From Osmia lignaria lignaria (Eukaryota > Arthropoda > Insecta > Hymenoptera > Megachilidae), in the NCBI RefSeq assembly GCF_051020975.1, contig NW_027478162.1, positions 23,746,001 to 23,810,000 on the forward strand: a stretch of 64,000 bases of DNA. Reading direction: 5' to 3'. The notes below the pieces were generated by a model. It was not told the DNA's origin. It did no database searches and worked only from the letters and a program-made list of their open reading frames with translations. The first letter of the stretch is position 1, and every line of letters begins with the position of its first letter. Positions 20,781-35,591 of this stretch are shown one piece after another. The translations under genes and the position numbers were made by a program.

Positions 20781-23700
20781 TTTTTGTAGAGAATTATGTT
20801 TCCTATAATTTATGTTCTATGATATTTTTTGATCAGAAGCGTAGTTTTCGAGATATATCGAGATATTTAAAAGTTCCGAAGCCGCACCAACATAATAGAG
20901 ATTCAGAAACACCGTGGCCCCTTTCTTTGAGATAACTCTACACTATTGCGAGCTGGAAATGCCACTTCCAGTTTAGCTGTGCAAAAGAAGAACAACAAGA
21001 AGAAGAAATATCTCGAAATATGTCCGTCAGGCCCCTTCCCTTGAGATAAATCTGCAAATATCTCGGAAACCAAGCGAGCTATGGCAAAATGTTAAGAGAC
21101 CTTTTTTGTAGAGAATTAAGTTTCCTACTTTTTATGTTCTATGATATTTTTTGATCAGATGCGTAGTTCTCGAGATATATCAAGATATTTAAAAGTTCCG
21201 AAGCCGCACCAACATAATAGAAATACAGAAACACCGTGGCCCCTTTCTTTGAGATAACTCTGCACTATTGCGAGCTGCAAATGCCACTTCCAGCTTAGCT
21301 GTGCAGAAGAAGAACAACAAGAAGAAGAAATACCTCGAAATATGTCCGTCAGGCCCCTTCCCTTGAGATAAATCTGCAAATATCTCGGAAACGAAGCGAG
21401 CTATGGCAAAATGTTAAGAGACTTTATTTGTAGAGAATTAAGTTTCCTACTTTTTATGTTCTATGAGATTTTTTGATCAGATGCGTAGTTCTCGAGATAT
21501 ATCAAGATATTTAAAAGCTCCGAAGCCGCACCAACATAATAGAGATACAGAAACACCGTGGCCCCTTTCCTTGAGATAACTCTGCACTATTGCGAGCTGG
21601 AAATGCCACTTCCAGTTTAGCTGTGCAGAAGAAGAACAACAATAAGAAGAAATATCTCGAAATATGTCCGTCAGGCCCCTTCCCTTGAGATATATCTGCA
21701 AATATCTCGGAAACGAAGCGAGCTATGGCAAAATGTTAGGAGACCTTTTTTGTAGAGAATTATGTTTCCTACAATTTATGTTCTATGATATTTTTTGATC
21801 AGAAGCGTAGTTTTCGAGATATATCGAGATATTTAAAAGTTCCGAAGCCGCACCAACATAATAGAGGTACAGAAACACCGTGGCCCCTTTCTTTGAGATA
21901 ACTCTGCACTAGTGCGAGCCGCAAATGCCACTTCCAGCTTAGCTGTGCAGAAGAAGAACAACAAGAAGAAGAAATATCTCGAAATATGTCCGTCAGGCCC
22001 CTTCCCTTGAGATAAATCTGCAAATATCTCGGAAACCAAGCGAGCTATGGCAAAATGTTAAGAGACCTTTTTTGTAGAGAATTAAGTTTCCTACTTTTTA
22101 TGTCCTATGATATTTTTTGATCAGAAGCGTAGTTTTCGAGATATATCGAGATATTTAAAAGTTCCGAAGCCGCACCAACATAATAGAGGTACAGAAACAC
22201 CGTGGCCCCTTTCTTTGAGATAACTCTGCACTATTGCGAGCTGTAAATGCCACTTCCAGCTTAGCTGTGCAGAAGAAGAACAACAAGAAGAAGAAATATC
22301 TCGAAATATGTCCGTCAGGCCCCTTCCCTTGAGATAAATCTGCAAATATCTCGGAAACGAAGCGAGCTATGGCAAAATGTTAAGAGACCTTTTTTGTAGA
22401 GAATTAAGTTTCCTACTTTTTATGTTCTATGATATTTTTTGATCAGATGCGTAGTTCTCGAGATATATCAAGATATTTAAAAGTTCCGAAGCCGCACCAA
22501 CATAATAGAGATACAGATACACCGTGGCCCCTTTCTTTGAGATAACTCTGCACTATTGCGAGCTGCAAATGCCACTTCCAGCTTAGCTGTGCAGAAGAAG
22601 AACAAAAAGAAGAAGAAATATCTCGAAATATGTCCGTCAGGCCCCTTCCCTTGAGATAAATCTGCAAATATCTCGGAAACGAAGCGAGCTATGGCAAAAT
22701 GTTAAGAGACCTTTTTTGTAGAGAATTAACTTTCCTACTTTTTATGTTCTATGATATTTTTTGATCAGGTGCGTAGTTCTCGAGATATATCAAGATATTT
22801 AAAAGTTCCGAAGCCGCACCAACATAATAGAGATACAGAAACACCGTGGCCCCGTTCTTTGAGATAACTCTACACTATTGCGAGCTGTAAATGCCACTTC
22901 CAGCTTAGCTGTGCAGAAGAAGAACAACAAGAAGAAGAAATATCTCGAAATATGTCCGTCAGGCCCCTTCCCTTGTGATAAATCTGCAAATATCTCGGAA
23001 ACCAAGCGAGCTATGGCAAAATGTTAAGAGACCTTTTTTGTAGAGAATTATGTTTCCTACAATTTATGTTCTATGATATTTTTTGATCAGAAGCGTAGTT
23101 TTCGAGATATATCGAGATATTTAAAAGTTCCGAAGCCGCACCAACATAATAGAGGTACAGAAACACCGTGGCCCCTTTCTTTGAGATAACTCTGCACTAG
23201 TGCGAGCCGCAAATGCCACTTCCAGCTTAGCTGTGCAGAATAAGAACAACAAGAAGAAGAAATATCTCGAAATATGTCCGTCAGGCCCCTTCCCTTGAGA
23301 TAAATCTGCAAATATCTCGGACACGAAGCGAGCTATGGCAAAATGTTAAGAGAGCTTTTTTGTAGAGAATGAAGTTTCCTATGTTTTATGTTCTATGATA
23401 TTTTTTGATCAGATGCGTAGTTCTCGAGATATATCAAGATATTTAAAAGTTCCGAAGCCGCACCAACATAATAGAGATACAGAAACACCGTGGCCCCTTT
23501 CTTTGAGATAACTCTGCACTATTGCGAGCTGCAAATGCCACTTCCAGCTTAGCTGTGCAGAAGAAGAACAACAAGAAGAAGAAATATCTCGAAATATGTC
23601 CGTCAGGCCCCTTCCCTTGAGATAAATCTGCAAATATCTCGGAAACGAAGCGAGCTATGGCAAAATGTTAAGAGACCTTTTTGTAGAGAATTAAGTTTCC

Positions 23701-26700
23701 TACTTTTTATGTTCTATGATATTTTTTGATCAGATGCGTAGTTCTCGAGATATATCAAGATATTTAAAAGTTCCGAAGCCGCACCAACATAATAGAGATA
23801 CAGAAACACCGTGGCCCCTTTCTTTGAGATAACTCTGCACTATTGCCAGCTGCAAATGCCACTTCCAGCTTAGCTGTGCAGAAGAAGAACAACAAGAAGA
23901 AGAAATATCCCGAAATATGTCCGTCAGGCCCCTTCCCTTGAGATAAATCTGCAAATATCTCGGAAACGAAGCGAGCTATGGCAAAATGTTAAGAGACCTT
24001 TTTTGTAGAGAATTAACTTTCCTACTTTTTATGTTCTATGATATTTTTTGATCAGAAGCGTAGTTCTCGAGATATATCAAGATATTTAAAAGTTCCGAAG
24101 CCGCACCAACATAATAGAGATACAGAAACATCGTGGCCCCGTTCTTTGAGATAACTCTGCACTATTGCGAGCTGTAAATGCCACTTCCAGCTTAGCTGTG
24201 CAGAAGAAGAACAACAAGAAGAAGAAATATCTCGAAATATGTCCGTCAGGCCCCTTCCCTTGAGATATATCTGCAAATATCTCGGAAACGAAGCGAGCTA
24301 TGGCAAAATGTTAAGAGACCTTTTTTGTAGAGAATTAAGTTTCCTACTTTTTATGTTCTATGATATTTTTTGATCAGATGCGTAGTTCTCGAGATATATC
24401 AAGATATTTAAAAGTTCCGAAGCCGCACCAACATAATAGAGATACAGAAACACCGTGGCCCCTTTCTTTGAGATAACTCTGCACTATTGCGAGCTGCAAA
24501 TGCCACTTCCAGCTTAGCTGTGCAGAAGAAGAACAACAATAAGAAGAAATATCTCGAAATATGTCCGTCAGGCCCCTTCCCTTGAGATATATCTGCAAAT
24601 ATCTCGGAAACGAAGCGAGCTATGGCAAAATGTTATGAGACCTTTTTTGTAGAGAATTAAGTTTCCTATGTTTTATGTTCTATGATATTTTTTGATCAGA
24701 TGCGTAGTTCTCGAGATATATCAAGATATTTAAAAGTTCCGAAGCCGCACCAACATAATAGAGATACAGAAACACCGTGGCCCCTTTCTTTGAGATAACT
24801 CTGCACTATTGCGAGCTGCAAATGCCACTTCCAGCTTAGCTGTGCAGAAGAAGAACAACAAGAAGAAGAAATATCTCGAAATATGTCCGTCGGGCCCCTT
24901 CCCTTGAGATAAATCCGCAAATATCTCGGAAAGGAAGCGAGCTATGGCAAAATGTTAAGAGACCTTTTTTGTAGAGAATTAAGTTTCCTACTTTTTATGT
25001 TCTATGATATTTTTTGATCAGATGCGTAGTTCTCGAGATATATCAAGATATTTAAAAGTTCCGAAGCCGCACCAACATAATAGAGATACAGAAACACCGT
25101 GGCCCCTTTCTTTGAGATAACTCTGCACTATTGCGAGCTGCAAATGCCACTTCCAGCTTAGCTGTGCAGAAGAAGAACAACAAGAAGAAGAAATATCTCG
25201 AAATATGTCCGTCGGGCCCCTTCCCTTGAGATAAATCTGCAAATATCTCGGAAACGAAGCGAGCTATGGCAAAATGTTAAGAGACCTTTTTTGTAGAGAA
25301 TTAAGTTTCCTACTTTTTATGTTCTATGATATTTTTTGATCAGATGCGTAGTTCTCGAGATATATCAAGATATTTAAAAGTTCCGAAGCCGCACCAACAT
25401 AATAGAGATACAGAAACACCGTGGCCCCTTTCTTTGAGATAACTCTGCACTATTGCGAGCTGCAAATGCCACTTCCAGCTTAGCTGTGCAGAAGAAGAAC
25501 AACAATAAGAAGAAATATCTCGAAATATGTCCGTCAGGCCCCTTCCCTTGAGATATATCTGCAAATATCTCGGAAACGAAGCGAGCTATGGCAAAATGTT
25601 AAGAGACCTTTTTTGTAGAGAATGAAGTTTCCTATGTTTTATGTTCTATGATATTTTTTGATCAGATGCGTAGTTCTCGAGATATATCAAGATATTTAAA
25701 AGTTCCGAAGCCGCACCAACATAATAGAGATACAGAAACACCGTGGCCCCTTTCTTTGAGATAACTCTGCACTATTGCGAGCTGCAAATGCCACTTCCAG
25801 CTTAGCTGTGCAGAAGAAGAACAACAAGAAGAAGAAATATCTCGAAATATGTCCGTCAGGCCCCTTCCCTTGAGATAAATCTGCAAATATCTCGGAAACG
25901 AAGCGAGCTATGGCAAAATGTTAAGAGACCTTTTTTGTAGAGAATTAAGTTTCCTACTCTTTATGTTCTATGATATTTTTTGATCAGATGCGTAGTTCTC
26001 GAGATATATCAAGATATTTAAAAGTTCCGAAGCCGCACCAACATAATAGAGATACAGAAACACCGTGGCCCCGTTCTTTGAGATAACTCTGCACTATTGC
26101 GAGCTGTAAATGCCACTTCCAGCTTAGCTGTGCAGAAGAAGAACAACAAGAAGAAGAAATATCTCGAAATATGTCCGTCAGGCCCCTTCCCTTGAGATAA
26201 ATCTGCAAATATCTCGGAAACCAAGCGAGCTATGGCAAAATGTTAAGAGACCTTTTTTGTAGAGAATTAAGTTTCCTACTTTTTATGTTCTACGATATTC
26301 TTTGATCAGATGCGTAGTTCTCGAGATATATCAAGATATTTAAAAGTTCCGAAGCCGCACCAACATAATAGAAATACAGAAACACCGTGGCCCCTTTCTT
26401 TGAGATAACTCTGCACTATTGCGAGCTGCAAATGCCACTTCCAGCTTAGCTGTGCAGAAGAAGGATAACAAGAAGGAGAAATATCTCGAAATATGTCCGT
26501 CAGGCCCCTTCCCTTGAGATAAATCTGCAAATATCTCGGAAACGAAGCGAGCTATGGCAAAATGTTAAGAGACCTTTTTTGTAGAGAATTAAGTTTCCTA
26601 CGTTTCATCTTCTCTGATATTTTTTGATCAGATGCGTAGTTCTGGAGATATATCAAGATATTTAAAAGTCCCGAAGCCGCACCAACATAATAGAGATACA

Positions 26701-26897
26701 GTAACACCGTGGCCCCTTTCTGTGAGATAACTCTGCACTATTGCGAGCTGCAAATGCCAGTTCCAGCTTAGCTGTGCAGAAGAAGCACAACAATAACAAG
26801 AAATATCTCGGAATATGTCCGTCAGGCCCCTTCCCTTGAGATAAATCTGCAAATATCTCGGAAACGAAGCGAGCTATGGCAAAATGTTGAGAGACCT
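20781..26897 (-). repeat. Irregular inverted monomers with short-range sharing
   Basis: Nineteen monomers with no clean HOR. Variants recur at differing spacings. CTAGTGCGAGCCGC with AGAGGTACAG occurs in the units ending 22068 and 23356 (offset four monomers). GAACAACAATAAGAAG occurs in the units ending 21746, 24643 and 25609. GTCGGGCCCC occurs in the adjacent units ending 24965 and 25287. GAATGAAGTTTCCTATG occurs at about 23367 and 25620. CCCCGTTCTTTG occurs in the units ending 23034, 24321 and 26253. The unit at 23679-23999 is 321 bp. The unit ending 26897 is unusually diverged (GCACAACAATAACAAG, TCTGGAGATATATC, CAGTAACACC). Confidence 0.76.
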
Positions 26898-29795
26898 TTT
26901 TTGTAGAGAATTAAGTTTCCTACTTTTTATGTTCTATGATATTTTTTGATCAGATGCGTAGTTCTCGAGATATATCAAGATATTTAAAAGTTCCGAAGCC
27001 GCACCAACATAATAGAGATACAGAAACACCGTGGCCCCTTTCTTTGAGATAACTCTGCACTATTGCGAGCTGGAAATGCCACTTCCAGTTTAGCTGTGCA
27101 GAAGAAGAACAACAAGAAGAAGAAATATCTCGAAATATGTCCGTCAGGCCCTTTCCCTTGAGATATATCTGCAAATATCTCGGAAACGAAGCGAGCTATG
27201 GCAAAATGTTAAGACACCTTTTTTGTAGAGAATTAAGTTTCCTACTTTTTATGTTCTACGATATTTTTTGATCAGATGCGTAGTTCTCGAGATATATCAA
27301 GATATTTAAAAGTTCCGAAGCCGCACCAACATAATAGAGATACAGAAACACCGTGGCCCCTTTCTTTGAGATAACTCTGCACTATTGCGAGCTGCAAATG
27401 CCACTTCCAGCTTAGCTGTGCAGAAGAAGAACAACAAGAAGGAGAAATATCTCGAAATATGTCCGTCAGGCCCCTTCCCGTGAGATAAATCTGCAAATAT
27501 CTCGGAAACGAAGCGAGCTATGGCAAAATGTTAAGAGACCTTTTTTGTAGAGAATTATGTTCCCTACAATTTATGTTCTATGATATTTTTTGATCAGAAG
27601 CGTAGTTTTCGAGATATATCGAGATATTTAAAAGTTCCGAAGCCGCACCAACATAATAGAGGTACAGAAACACCGTGGCCCCTTTCTTTGAGATAACTCT
27701 GCACTATTGCGAGCTGCAAATGCCACTTCCAGCTTAGCTGTGCAGAAGAAGAACAACAAGAAGGAGAAATATCTCGAAATATGTCCGTCAGGCCCCTTCC
27801 CGTGAGATAAATCTGCAAATATCTCGGAAACGAAGCGAGCTATGGCAAAATGTTAAGATACCTTTTTTGTAGAGAATTAAGTTTCCTACTTTTTATGTTC
27901 TATGATATTTTTTGATCAGATGCGTAGTTCTCGAGATATATCAAGATATTTAAAAGTTCCGAAGCCGCACCAACATAATAGAGATACAGAAACACCGTGG
28001 CCCCTTTCTTTGAGATAACTCTGCACTATTGCGAGCTGCAAATGCCACTTCCAGCTTAGCTGTGCAGAAGAAGAACAACAAGAAGAAGAAATATCTCGAA
28101 ATATGTCCGTCAGGCCCCTTCCCTTGAGATATATCTGCAAATATCTCGGAAACGAAGCGAGCTATGGCAAAATGTTAAGAGACCTTTTTTGTAGAGAATT
28201 ATGTTTCCTACAATTTATGTTCTATGATATTTTTTGATCAGAAGCGTAGTTTTCGAGATATATCGAGATATTTAAAAGTTCCGAAGCCGCACCAACATAA
28301 TAGAGGTACAGAAACACCGTGGCCCCTTTCTTTGAGATAACTCTGCACTAGTGCGAGCCGCAAATGCCACTTCCAGCTTAACTGTGCAGAAGAAGAACAA
28401 CAAGAAGAAGAAATATCTCGAAATATGTCCGTCAGGCCCCTTCCCTTGAGATAAATCTGCAAATATCTCGGAAACGAAGCGAGCTATGGCAAAATGTTAA
28501 GAGACCTTTTTTGTAGAGAATTAAGTTTCCTACTTTTTATGTTCTACGATATTTTTTGATGAGATGCGTAGTTCTCGAGATATATCAAGATATTTAAAAG
28601 TTCCGAAGCCGCACCAACATAATAGAGATACAGAAACACCGTGGCCCCTTTCTTTGAGATAACTCTGCACTATTGCGAGCTGCAAATGCCACTTCCAGCT
28701 TAGCTGTGCAGAAGAAGAACAACAAGAAGAAGAAATATCTCGAAATATGTCCGTCAGGCCCCTTCCCTTGAGATAAATCTGCAAATATCTCGGAAACGAA
28801 GCGAGCTATGGCAAAATGTTAAGAGACCTTTTTTGTAGAAAATTAAGTTTCCTACTTTTTATGTTCTATGATATTTTTTGATCAGATGCGTAGTTCTCGA
28901 GATATATCAAGATATTTAAAAGTTCCGAAGCCGCACCAACATAATAGAGATACAGAAACACCGTGGCCCCTTTCTTTGAGATAACTCTGCACTATTGCGA
29001 GCTGCAAATGCCACTTCCAGCTTAGCTGTGCAGAAGAAGAACAACAAGAAGAAGAAATATCTCGAAATATGTCCGTCAGGCCCCTTCCCTTGAGATATAT
29101 CTGCAAATATCTCGGAAACGAAGCGAGCTATGGCAAAATGTTAAGAGACCTTTTTTGTAGAGAATTATGTTTCCTACAATTTATGTTCTATGATATTTTT
29201 TGATCAGAAGCGTAGTTTTCGAGATATATCGAGATATTTAAAAGTCCCGAAGCCGCACCAACATAATAGAGGTACAGAAACACCGTGGCCCCTTTCTTTG
29301 AGATAACTCTGCACTAGTGCGAGCCGCAAATGCCACTTCCAGCTTAACTGTGCAGAAGAAGAACAACAAGAAGAAGAAATATCTCGAAATATGTCCGTCA
29401 GGCCCCTTCCCTTGAGATAAATCTGCAAATATCTCGGAAACGAAGCGAGCTATGGCAAAATGTTAAGAGACCTTTTTTGTAGAGAATTAAGTTTCCTACT
29501 TTTTATGTTCTACGATATTTTTTGATCAGATGCGTAGTTCTCGAGATATATCAAGATATTTAAAAGTTCCGAAGCCGCACCAACATAATAGAGATACAGA
29601 AACACCGTGGCCCCTTTCTTTGAGATAACTCTGCACTATTGCGAGCTGCAAATGCCACTTCCAGCTTAGCTGTGCAGAAGAAGAACAACAAGAAGAAGAA
29701 ATATCTCGAAATATGTCCGTCAGGCCCCTTCCCTTGAGATAAATCTGCAAATATCTCGGAAACGAAGCGAGCTATGGCAAAATGTTAAGAGACCT
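26898..29795 (-). repeat. 9-monomer HOR region, copy 1 (divergent)
   Basis: Its first three monomers match those of copy 2 at an offset of 2898 bp. The shared marks are: AGGCCCTTTCCC with TTAAGACACC; GAAGGAGAAATATC with CTTCCCGTGAG; and AATTATGTTCCCTAC. The remaining six differ from copies 2 and 3. Three of them (28508-29473), marked by GATGAGATGCG and GTAGAAAATTAAG, reappear at 35270-36235, exactly 21 monomers later. Confidence 0.7.
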
Positions 29796-32693
29796 TTTTT
29801 GTAGAGAATTAAGTTTCCTACTTTTTATGTTCTATGATATTTTTTGATCAGATGCGTAGTTCTCGAGATATATCAAGATATTTAAAAGTTCCGAAGCCGC
29901 ACCAACATAACAGAGATACAGAAACACCGTGGCCCCTTTCTTTGAGATAACTCTGCACTATTGCGAGCTGGAAATGCCACTTCCAGTTTAGCTGTGCAGA
30001 AGAAGAACAACAAGAAGAAGAAATATCTCGAAATATGTCCGTCAGGCCCTTTCCCTTGAGATATATCTGCAAATATCTCGGAAACGAAGCGAGCTATGGC
30101 AAAATGTTAAGACACCTTTTTTGTAGAGAATTAAGTTTCCTACTTTTTATCTTCTACGATATTTTTTGATCAGATGCGTAGTTCTCGAGATATATCAAGA
30201 TATTTAAAAGTTCCGAAGCCGCACCAACATAATAGAGATACAGAAACACCGTGGCCCCTTTCTTTGAGATAACTCTGCACTATTGCGAGCTGCAAATGCC
30301 ACTTCCAGCTTAGCTGTGCAGAAGAAGAACAACAAGAAGGAGAAATATCTCGAAATATGTCCGTCAGGCCCCTTCCCGTGAGATAAATCTGCAAATATCT
30401 CGGAAACGAAGCGAGCTATGGCAAAACGTTAAGAGACCTTTTTTGTAGAGAATTATGTTCCCTACAATTTATGTTCTATGATATTTTTTGATCAGAAGCG
30501 TAGTTTTCGAGATATATCGAGATATTTAAAAGTTCCGAAGCCGCACCAACATAATAGAGGTACAGAAACACCGTGGCCTCCTTCTTTGAGATAACTCTGC
30601 ACTATTGCGAGCTGCAAATGCCACTTCCAGCTTAGCTGTGCAGAAAAAGAACAACAAGAAGAAGAAATATCTCGAAATATGTCCGTCAGGCCCCTTCCCT
30701 TGAGATAAATCTGCAAATATCTCGGAAACGAAGCGAGCTATGGCAAAATGTTAAGAGACTTTATTTGTAGAGAATTAAGTTTCCTACTTTTTATGTTCTA
30801 CGACATTTTTTGATCAGATGCGTAGTTCTCGAGATATATCTAGATATTTAAAAGTTCCGTAGCCGCACCAACATAATAGAGATACAGAAACACCGTGGCC
30901 CCTTTCTTTGAGATAACTCTGCACTAGTGCGAGCCGCAAATGCCACTTCCAGCTTAGCTGTGCAGAAGAAGAACAAGAAGAAGGAGAAATATCTCGAAAT
31001 ATGTCCGTCAGGCCCCTTCCCTTGAGATAAATCTGCAAATATCTCGGAAACGAAGCGAGCTGTGGCAAAATATTAAGAGACCTTTTTTGTAGAGAATTAA
31101 GTTTCCTACTTTTTATGTTGTATGATATTTTTTGATCAGATGCGTAGTTCTCGAGATATATCAAGATATTTCAAAGTTCCGAAGCCGCACCAACATAATA
31201 GAGATACAGAAACACCGTGGCCCCTTTCCTTGAGATAACTCTGCACTATTGCGAGCTGTAAATGCCACTTCCAGCTTAGCTGTGCAGAAGAAGAACAACA
31301 AGAAGAAGCAATATCTCGAAATATGTCCGTCAGGCCCGTTCCTTTGAGATGAATCTGCAAATATCTCGGAAACGAAGCGAGCTATGGCAAAATGTTAAGA
31401 GACGTTTTTTGTAGAGAATTTTGTTTCCTACAATTTATGTTCTATGATATTTTTTGATGAGAAGCGTAGTTTTCGAGATATATCGAGATATTTAAAAGTT
31501 CCGAAGCCGCACCAACATAATAGAGATACAGAAACACCGTGGCCCCTTTCTTTGAGATAACTCTGCACTATTGCGAGCTGGAAATGCCACTTGCAGTTTA
31601 GCTGTGCAGAAGAAGAACAACAAGAAGAAGAAATATCTCGAAATATGTCCGTCAGGCCCCTTCCCTTGAGATAAATCTGCAAATATCTCGGAAACGAAGC
31701 GAGCTATGGCAAAATGTTAAGAGACCTTTTTTGTAGAGAATTAAGTTTCCTACTTTTTATGTTCTATGATATTTTTTGATCAGATGCGTGGTTCTCGAGA
31801 TATATCAAGATATTTAAAAGTTTCGAAGCCGCACCAACATAATAGAGATACAGAAACACCGTGGCCCCTTCCTTTGAGATAACTCTGCACTACTGCGAGC
31901 TGCAAATGTCACTTCCAGCTTAGCTGTGCAGAAGAAGAACAACAAGAAGAAGAAATATCTCGAAATATGTCCATCAGGCCCGTTCCTTTGAGCTGAATCT
32001 GCAAATATCTCGGAAACGAAGCGAGCTATGGCAAAATGTTAAGAGACGTTTTTTGTAGAGAATTATGTTTCCTACAATTTAGGTTCTATGATATTTTTTG
32101 ATCAGAAGCGTAATTTTCGAGATATATCGAGATATTTAAAAGTTCCGAAGCCGCACCAACATAATAGAGATACAGAAACACCGTGGCCCCTTTCTTTGAG
32201 ATAACTCTGCACTATTGCGAGCTGCAAATGCCACTTCCAGCTTTGCTGTGCAGAAGAAGAACAACAAGAAGAAGAAATATCTCGAAATATGTCCGTCAGG
32301 CCCCTTCCCTTGAGATAAATCTGCAAATATCTCGGAAACGAAGCGAGCTATGGCAAAATGTTAAGAGACCTTATTTGTAGAGAATTAAGTTTCCTACTTT
32401 TTATGTTCTATGATATCTTTTGTTCAGATGCGTAGTTCTCGAGATATATCAAGATATTTAAAAGTTTCGAAGCCGCACCAACATAATAGAGATACAGAAA
32501 CACCGTGGCCCCTTTCTTTGAGATAACTCTGCACTATTGCGAGCTGCAAATGTCACTTCCAGCTTAGCTGTGCAGAAGAAGAACAACAAGAAGAAGAAAT
32601 ATCTCGAAATATGTCCATCAGGCCCGTTCCTTTGAGCTGAATCTGCAAATATCTCGGAAACGAAGCGAGCTATGGCAAAATGTTAAGAGACCT
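29796..32693 (-). repeat. 9-monomer HOR, copy 2
   Basis: In window order the distinctive monomers are: AGGCCCTTTCCC; CCCGTGAGATAAATC with GAAGGAG; GTGGCCTCCTTC with GAAAAAGAAC; ACGACATTTTTTG with TATATCTAGATATTT; ATTTCAAAGTTCC with AAGAAGCAATATC; GATGAGAAGCG with CACTTGCAGTTTAG; GATGCGTGGTTCTCG with CTACTGCGAG; CAATTTAGGTTC with CAGCTTTGCTGTG; and GATATCTTTTGTTCAG. Eight of the nine recur in order in copy 3. The only monomer changing type among those eight carries CAGCTTTGC here and CAGCTTAGATG there. Confidence 0.86.
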
Positions 32694-35591
32694 TTTTTGT
32701 AGAGAATTATGTTTCCTACAATTTATGTTCTATGATATTTTTTGATCAGAAGCGTAGTTTTCGAGATATATCGAGATATTTAAAAGTTCCGAAGCCGCAC
32801 CAACATAATAGAGATACAGAAACACCGTGGCCCCTTTCTTTGAGATAACTCTGCACTATTGCGAGCTGGAAATGCCACTTCCAGTTTAGCTGTGCAGAAG
32901 AAGAACAACAAGAAGAAGAAATATCTCGAAATATGTCCGTCAGGCCCTTTCCCTTGAGATATATCTGCAAATATCTCGGAAACGAAGCGAGCTATGGCAA
33001 AATGTTAAGACACCTTTTTTGTAGAGAATTAAGTTTCCTACTTTTTATCTTCTACGATATTTTTTGATCAGATGCGTAGTTCTCGAGATATATCAAGATA
33101 TTTAAAAGTTCCGAAGCCGCACCAACATAATAGAGATACAGAAACACCGTGGCCCCTTTCTTTGAGATAACTCTGCACTATTGCGAGCTGCAAATGCCAC
33201 TTCCAGCTTAGCTGTGCAGAAGAAGAACAACAAGAAGGAGAAATATCTCGAAATATGTCCGTCAGGCCCCTTCCCGTGAGATAAATCTGCAAATATCTCG
33301 GAAACGAAGCGAGCTATGGCAAAATGTTAAGAGACCTTTTTTGTAGAGAATTATGTTCCCTACAATTTATGTTCTATGATATTTTTTGATCAGAAGCGTA
33401 GTTTTCGAGATATATCGAGATATTTAAAAGTTCCGAAGCCGCACCAACATAATAGAGGTACAGAAACACCGTGGCCTCCTTCTTTGAGATAACTCTGCAC
33501 TATTGCGAGCTGCAAATGCCACTTCCAGCTTAGCTGTGCAGAAAAAGAACAACAAGAAGAAGAAATATCTCGAAATATGTCCGTCAGGCCCCTTCCCTTG
33601 AGATAAATCTGCAAATATCTCGGAAACGAAGCGAGCTATGGCAAAATGTTAAGAGACTTTATTTGTAGAGAATTAAGTTTCCTACTTTTTATGTTCTACG
33701 ACATTTTTTGATCAGATGCGTAGTTCTCGAGATATATCTAGATATTTAAAAGTTCCGTAGCCGCACCAACATAATAGAGATACAGAAACACCGTGGCCCC
33801 TTTCTTTGAGATAACTCTGCACTAGTGCGAGCCGCAAATGCCACTTCCAGCTTAGCTGTGCAGAAGAAGAACAAGAAGAAGGAGAAATATCTCGAAATAT
33901 GTCCGTCAGGCCCCTTCCCTTGAGATAAATCTACAAATATCTCGGAAACGAAGCGAGCTGTGGCAAAATATTAAGAGACCTTTTTTGTAGAGAATTAAGT
34001 TTCCTACTTTTTATGTTGTATGATATTTTTTGATCAGATGCGTAGTTCTCGAGATATATCAAGATATTTCAAAGTTCCGAAGCCGCACCAACATAATAGA
34101 GATACAGAAACACCGTGGCCCCTTTCCTTGAGATAACTCTGCACTATTGCGAGCTGTAAATGCCACTTCCAGCTTAGCTGTGCAGAAGAAGAACAACAAG
34201 AAGAAGCAATATCTCGAAATATGTCCGTCAGGCCCGTTCCTTTGAGATGAATCTGCAAATATCTCGGAAACGAAGCGAGGTATGGCAAAATGTTAAGAGA
34301 CGTTTTTTGTAGAGAATTTTGTTTCCTACAATTTATGTTCTATGATATTTTTTGATGAGAAGCGTAGTTTTCGAGATATATCGAGATATTTAAAAGTTCC
34401 GAAGCCGCACCAACATAATAGAGATACAGAAACACCGTGGCCCCTTTCTTTGAGATAACTCTGCACTATTGCGAGCTGGAAATGCCACTTGCAGTTTAGC
34501 TGTGCAGAAGAAGAACAACAAGAAGAAGAAATATCTCGAAATATGTCCGTCAGGCCCCTTCCCTTGAGATAAATCTGCAAATATCTCGGAAACGAAGCGA
34601 GCTATGGCAAAATGTTAAGAGACCTTTTTTGTAGAGAATTAAGTTTCCTACTTTTTATGTTCTATGATATTTTTTGATCAGATGCGTGGTTCTCGAGATA
34701 TATCAAGATATTTAAAAGTTTCGAAGCCGCACCAACATAATAGAGATACAGAAACACCGTGGCCCCTTCCTTTGAGATAACTCTGCACTACTGCGAGCTG
34801 CAAATGTCACTTCCAGCTTAGCTGTGCAGAAGAAGAACAACAAGAAGAAGAAATATCTCGAAATATGTCCATCAGGCCCGTTCCTTTGAGCTGAATCTGC
34901 AAATATCTCGGAAACGAAGCGAGCTATGGCAAAATGTTAAGAGACGTTTTTTGTAGAGAATTATGTTTCCTACAATTTAGGTTCTATGATATTTTTTGAT
35001 CAGAAGCGTAATTTTCGAGATATATCGAGATATTTAAAAGTTCCGAAGCCGCACCAACATAATAGAGATACAGAAACACCGTGGCCCCTTTCTTTGAGAT
35101 AACTCTGCACTATTGCGAGCTGCAAATGCCACTTCCAGCTTAGATGTGCAGAAGAAGAACAACAAGAAGAAGAAATATCTCGAAATATGTCCGTCAGGCC
35201 CCTTCCCTTGAGATAAATCTGCAAATATCTCGGAAACGAAGCGAGCTATGGCAAAATGTTAAGAGACCTTTTTTGTAGAGAATTAAGTTTCCTACTTTTT
35301 ATGTTCTACGATATTTTTTGATGAGATGCGTAGTTCTCGAGATATATCAAGATATTTAAAAGTTCCGAAGCCGCACCAACATAATAGAGATACAGAAACA
35401 CCGTGGCCCCTTTCTTTGAGATAACTCTGCACTATTGCGAGCTGCAAATGCCACTTCCAGCTTAGCTGTGCAGAAGAAGAACAACAAGAAGAAGAAATAT
35501 CTCGAAATATGTCCGTCAGGCCCCTTCCCTTGAGATAAATCTGCAAATATCTCGGAAACGAAGCGAGCTATGGCAAAATGTTAAGAGACCT
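32694..35591 (-). repeat. 9-monomer HOR, copy 3
   Basis: It is nearly identical to copy 2 over its first eight monomers at an offset of exactly 2898 bp. The ninth is replaced by the GATGAGATGCG monomer otherwise found at 28508-28829. A small private mark, AATCTACAAATATC, in the unit ending 33981 is shared with copy 4 (unit ending 36879) and not with copy 2, so copies 3 and 4 are the closer relatives there. Confidence 0.86.

Noticed and set aside
20285..21102. Inversion junction as a simple fold-back (palindromic read) artefact.
   Set aside because: Monomers on the two sides are similar but not reverse complements: GATATGTCTTC, GCGGCTCGCACTAG and GGCTTTGGAAC on the left are not mirrored on the right. 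Misassembly between two arrays remains possible and is covered in the finding.
30814..31164. Longest open frame in the window, 116 codons on the - strand.
   Set aside because: It is the same satellite frame, extended by substitutions that remove upstream stops. The neighbouring copy at 33712-34062 loses the extension with a few changes. No evidence of coding.
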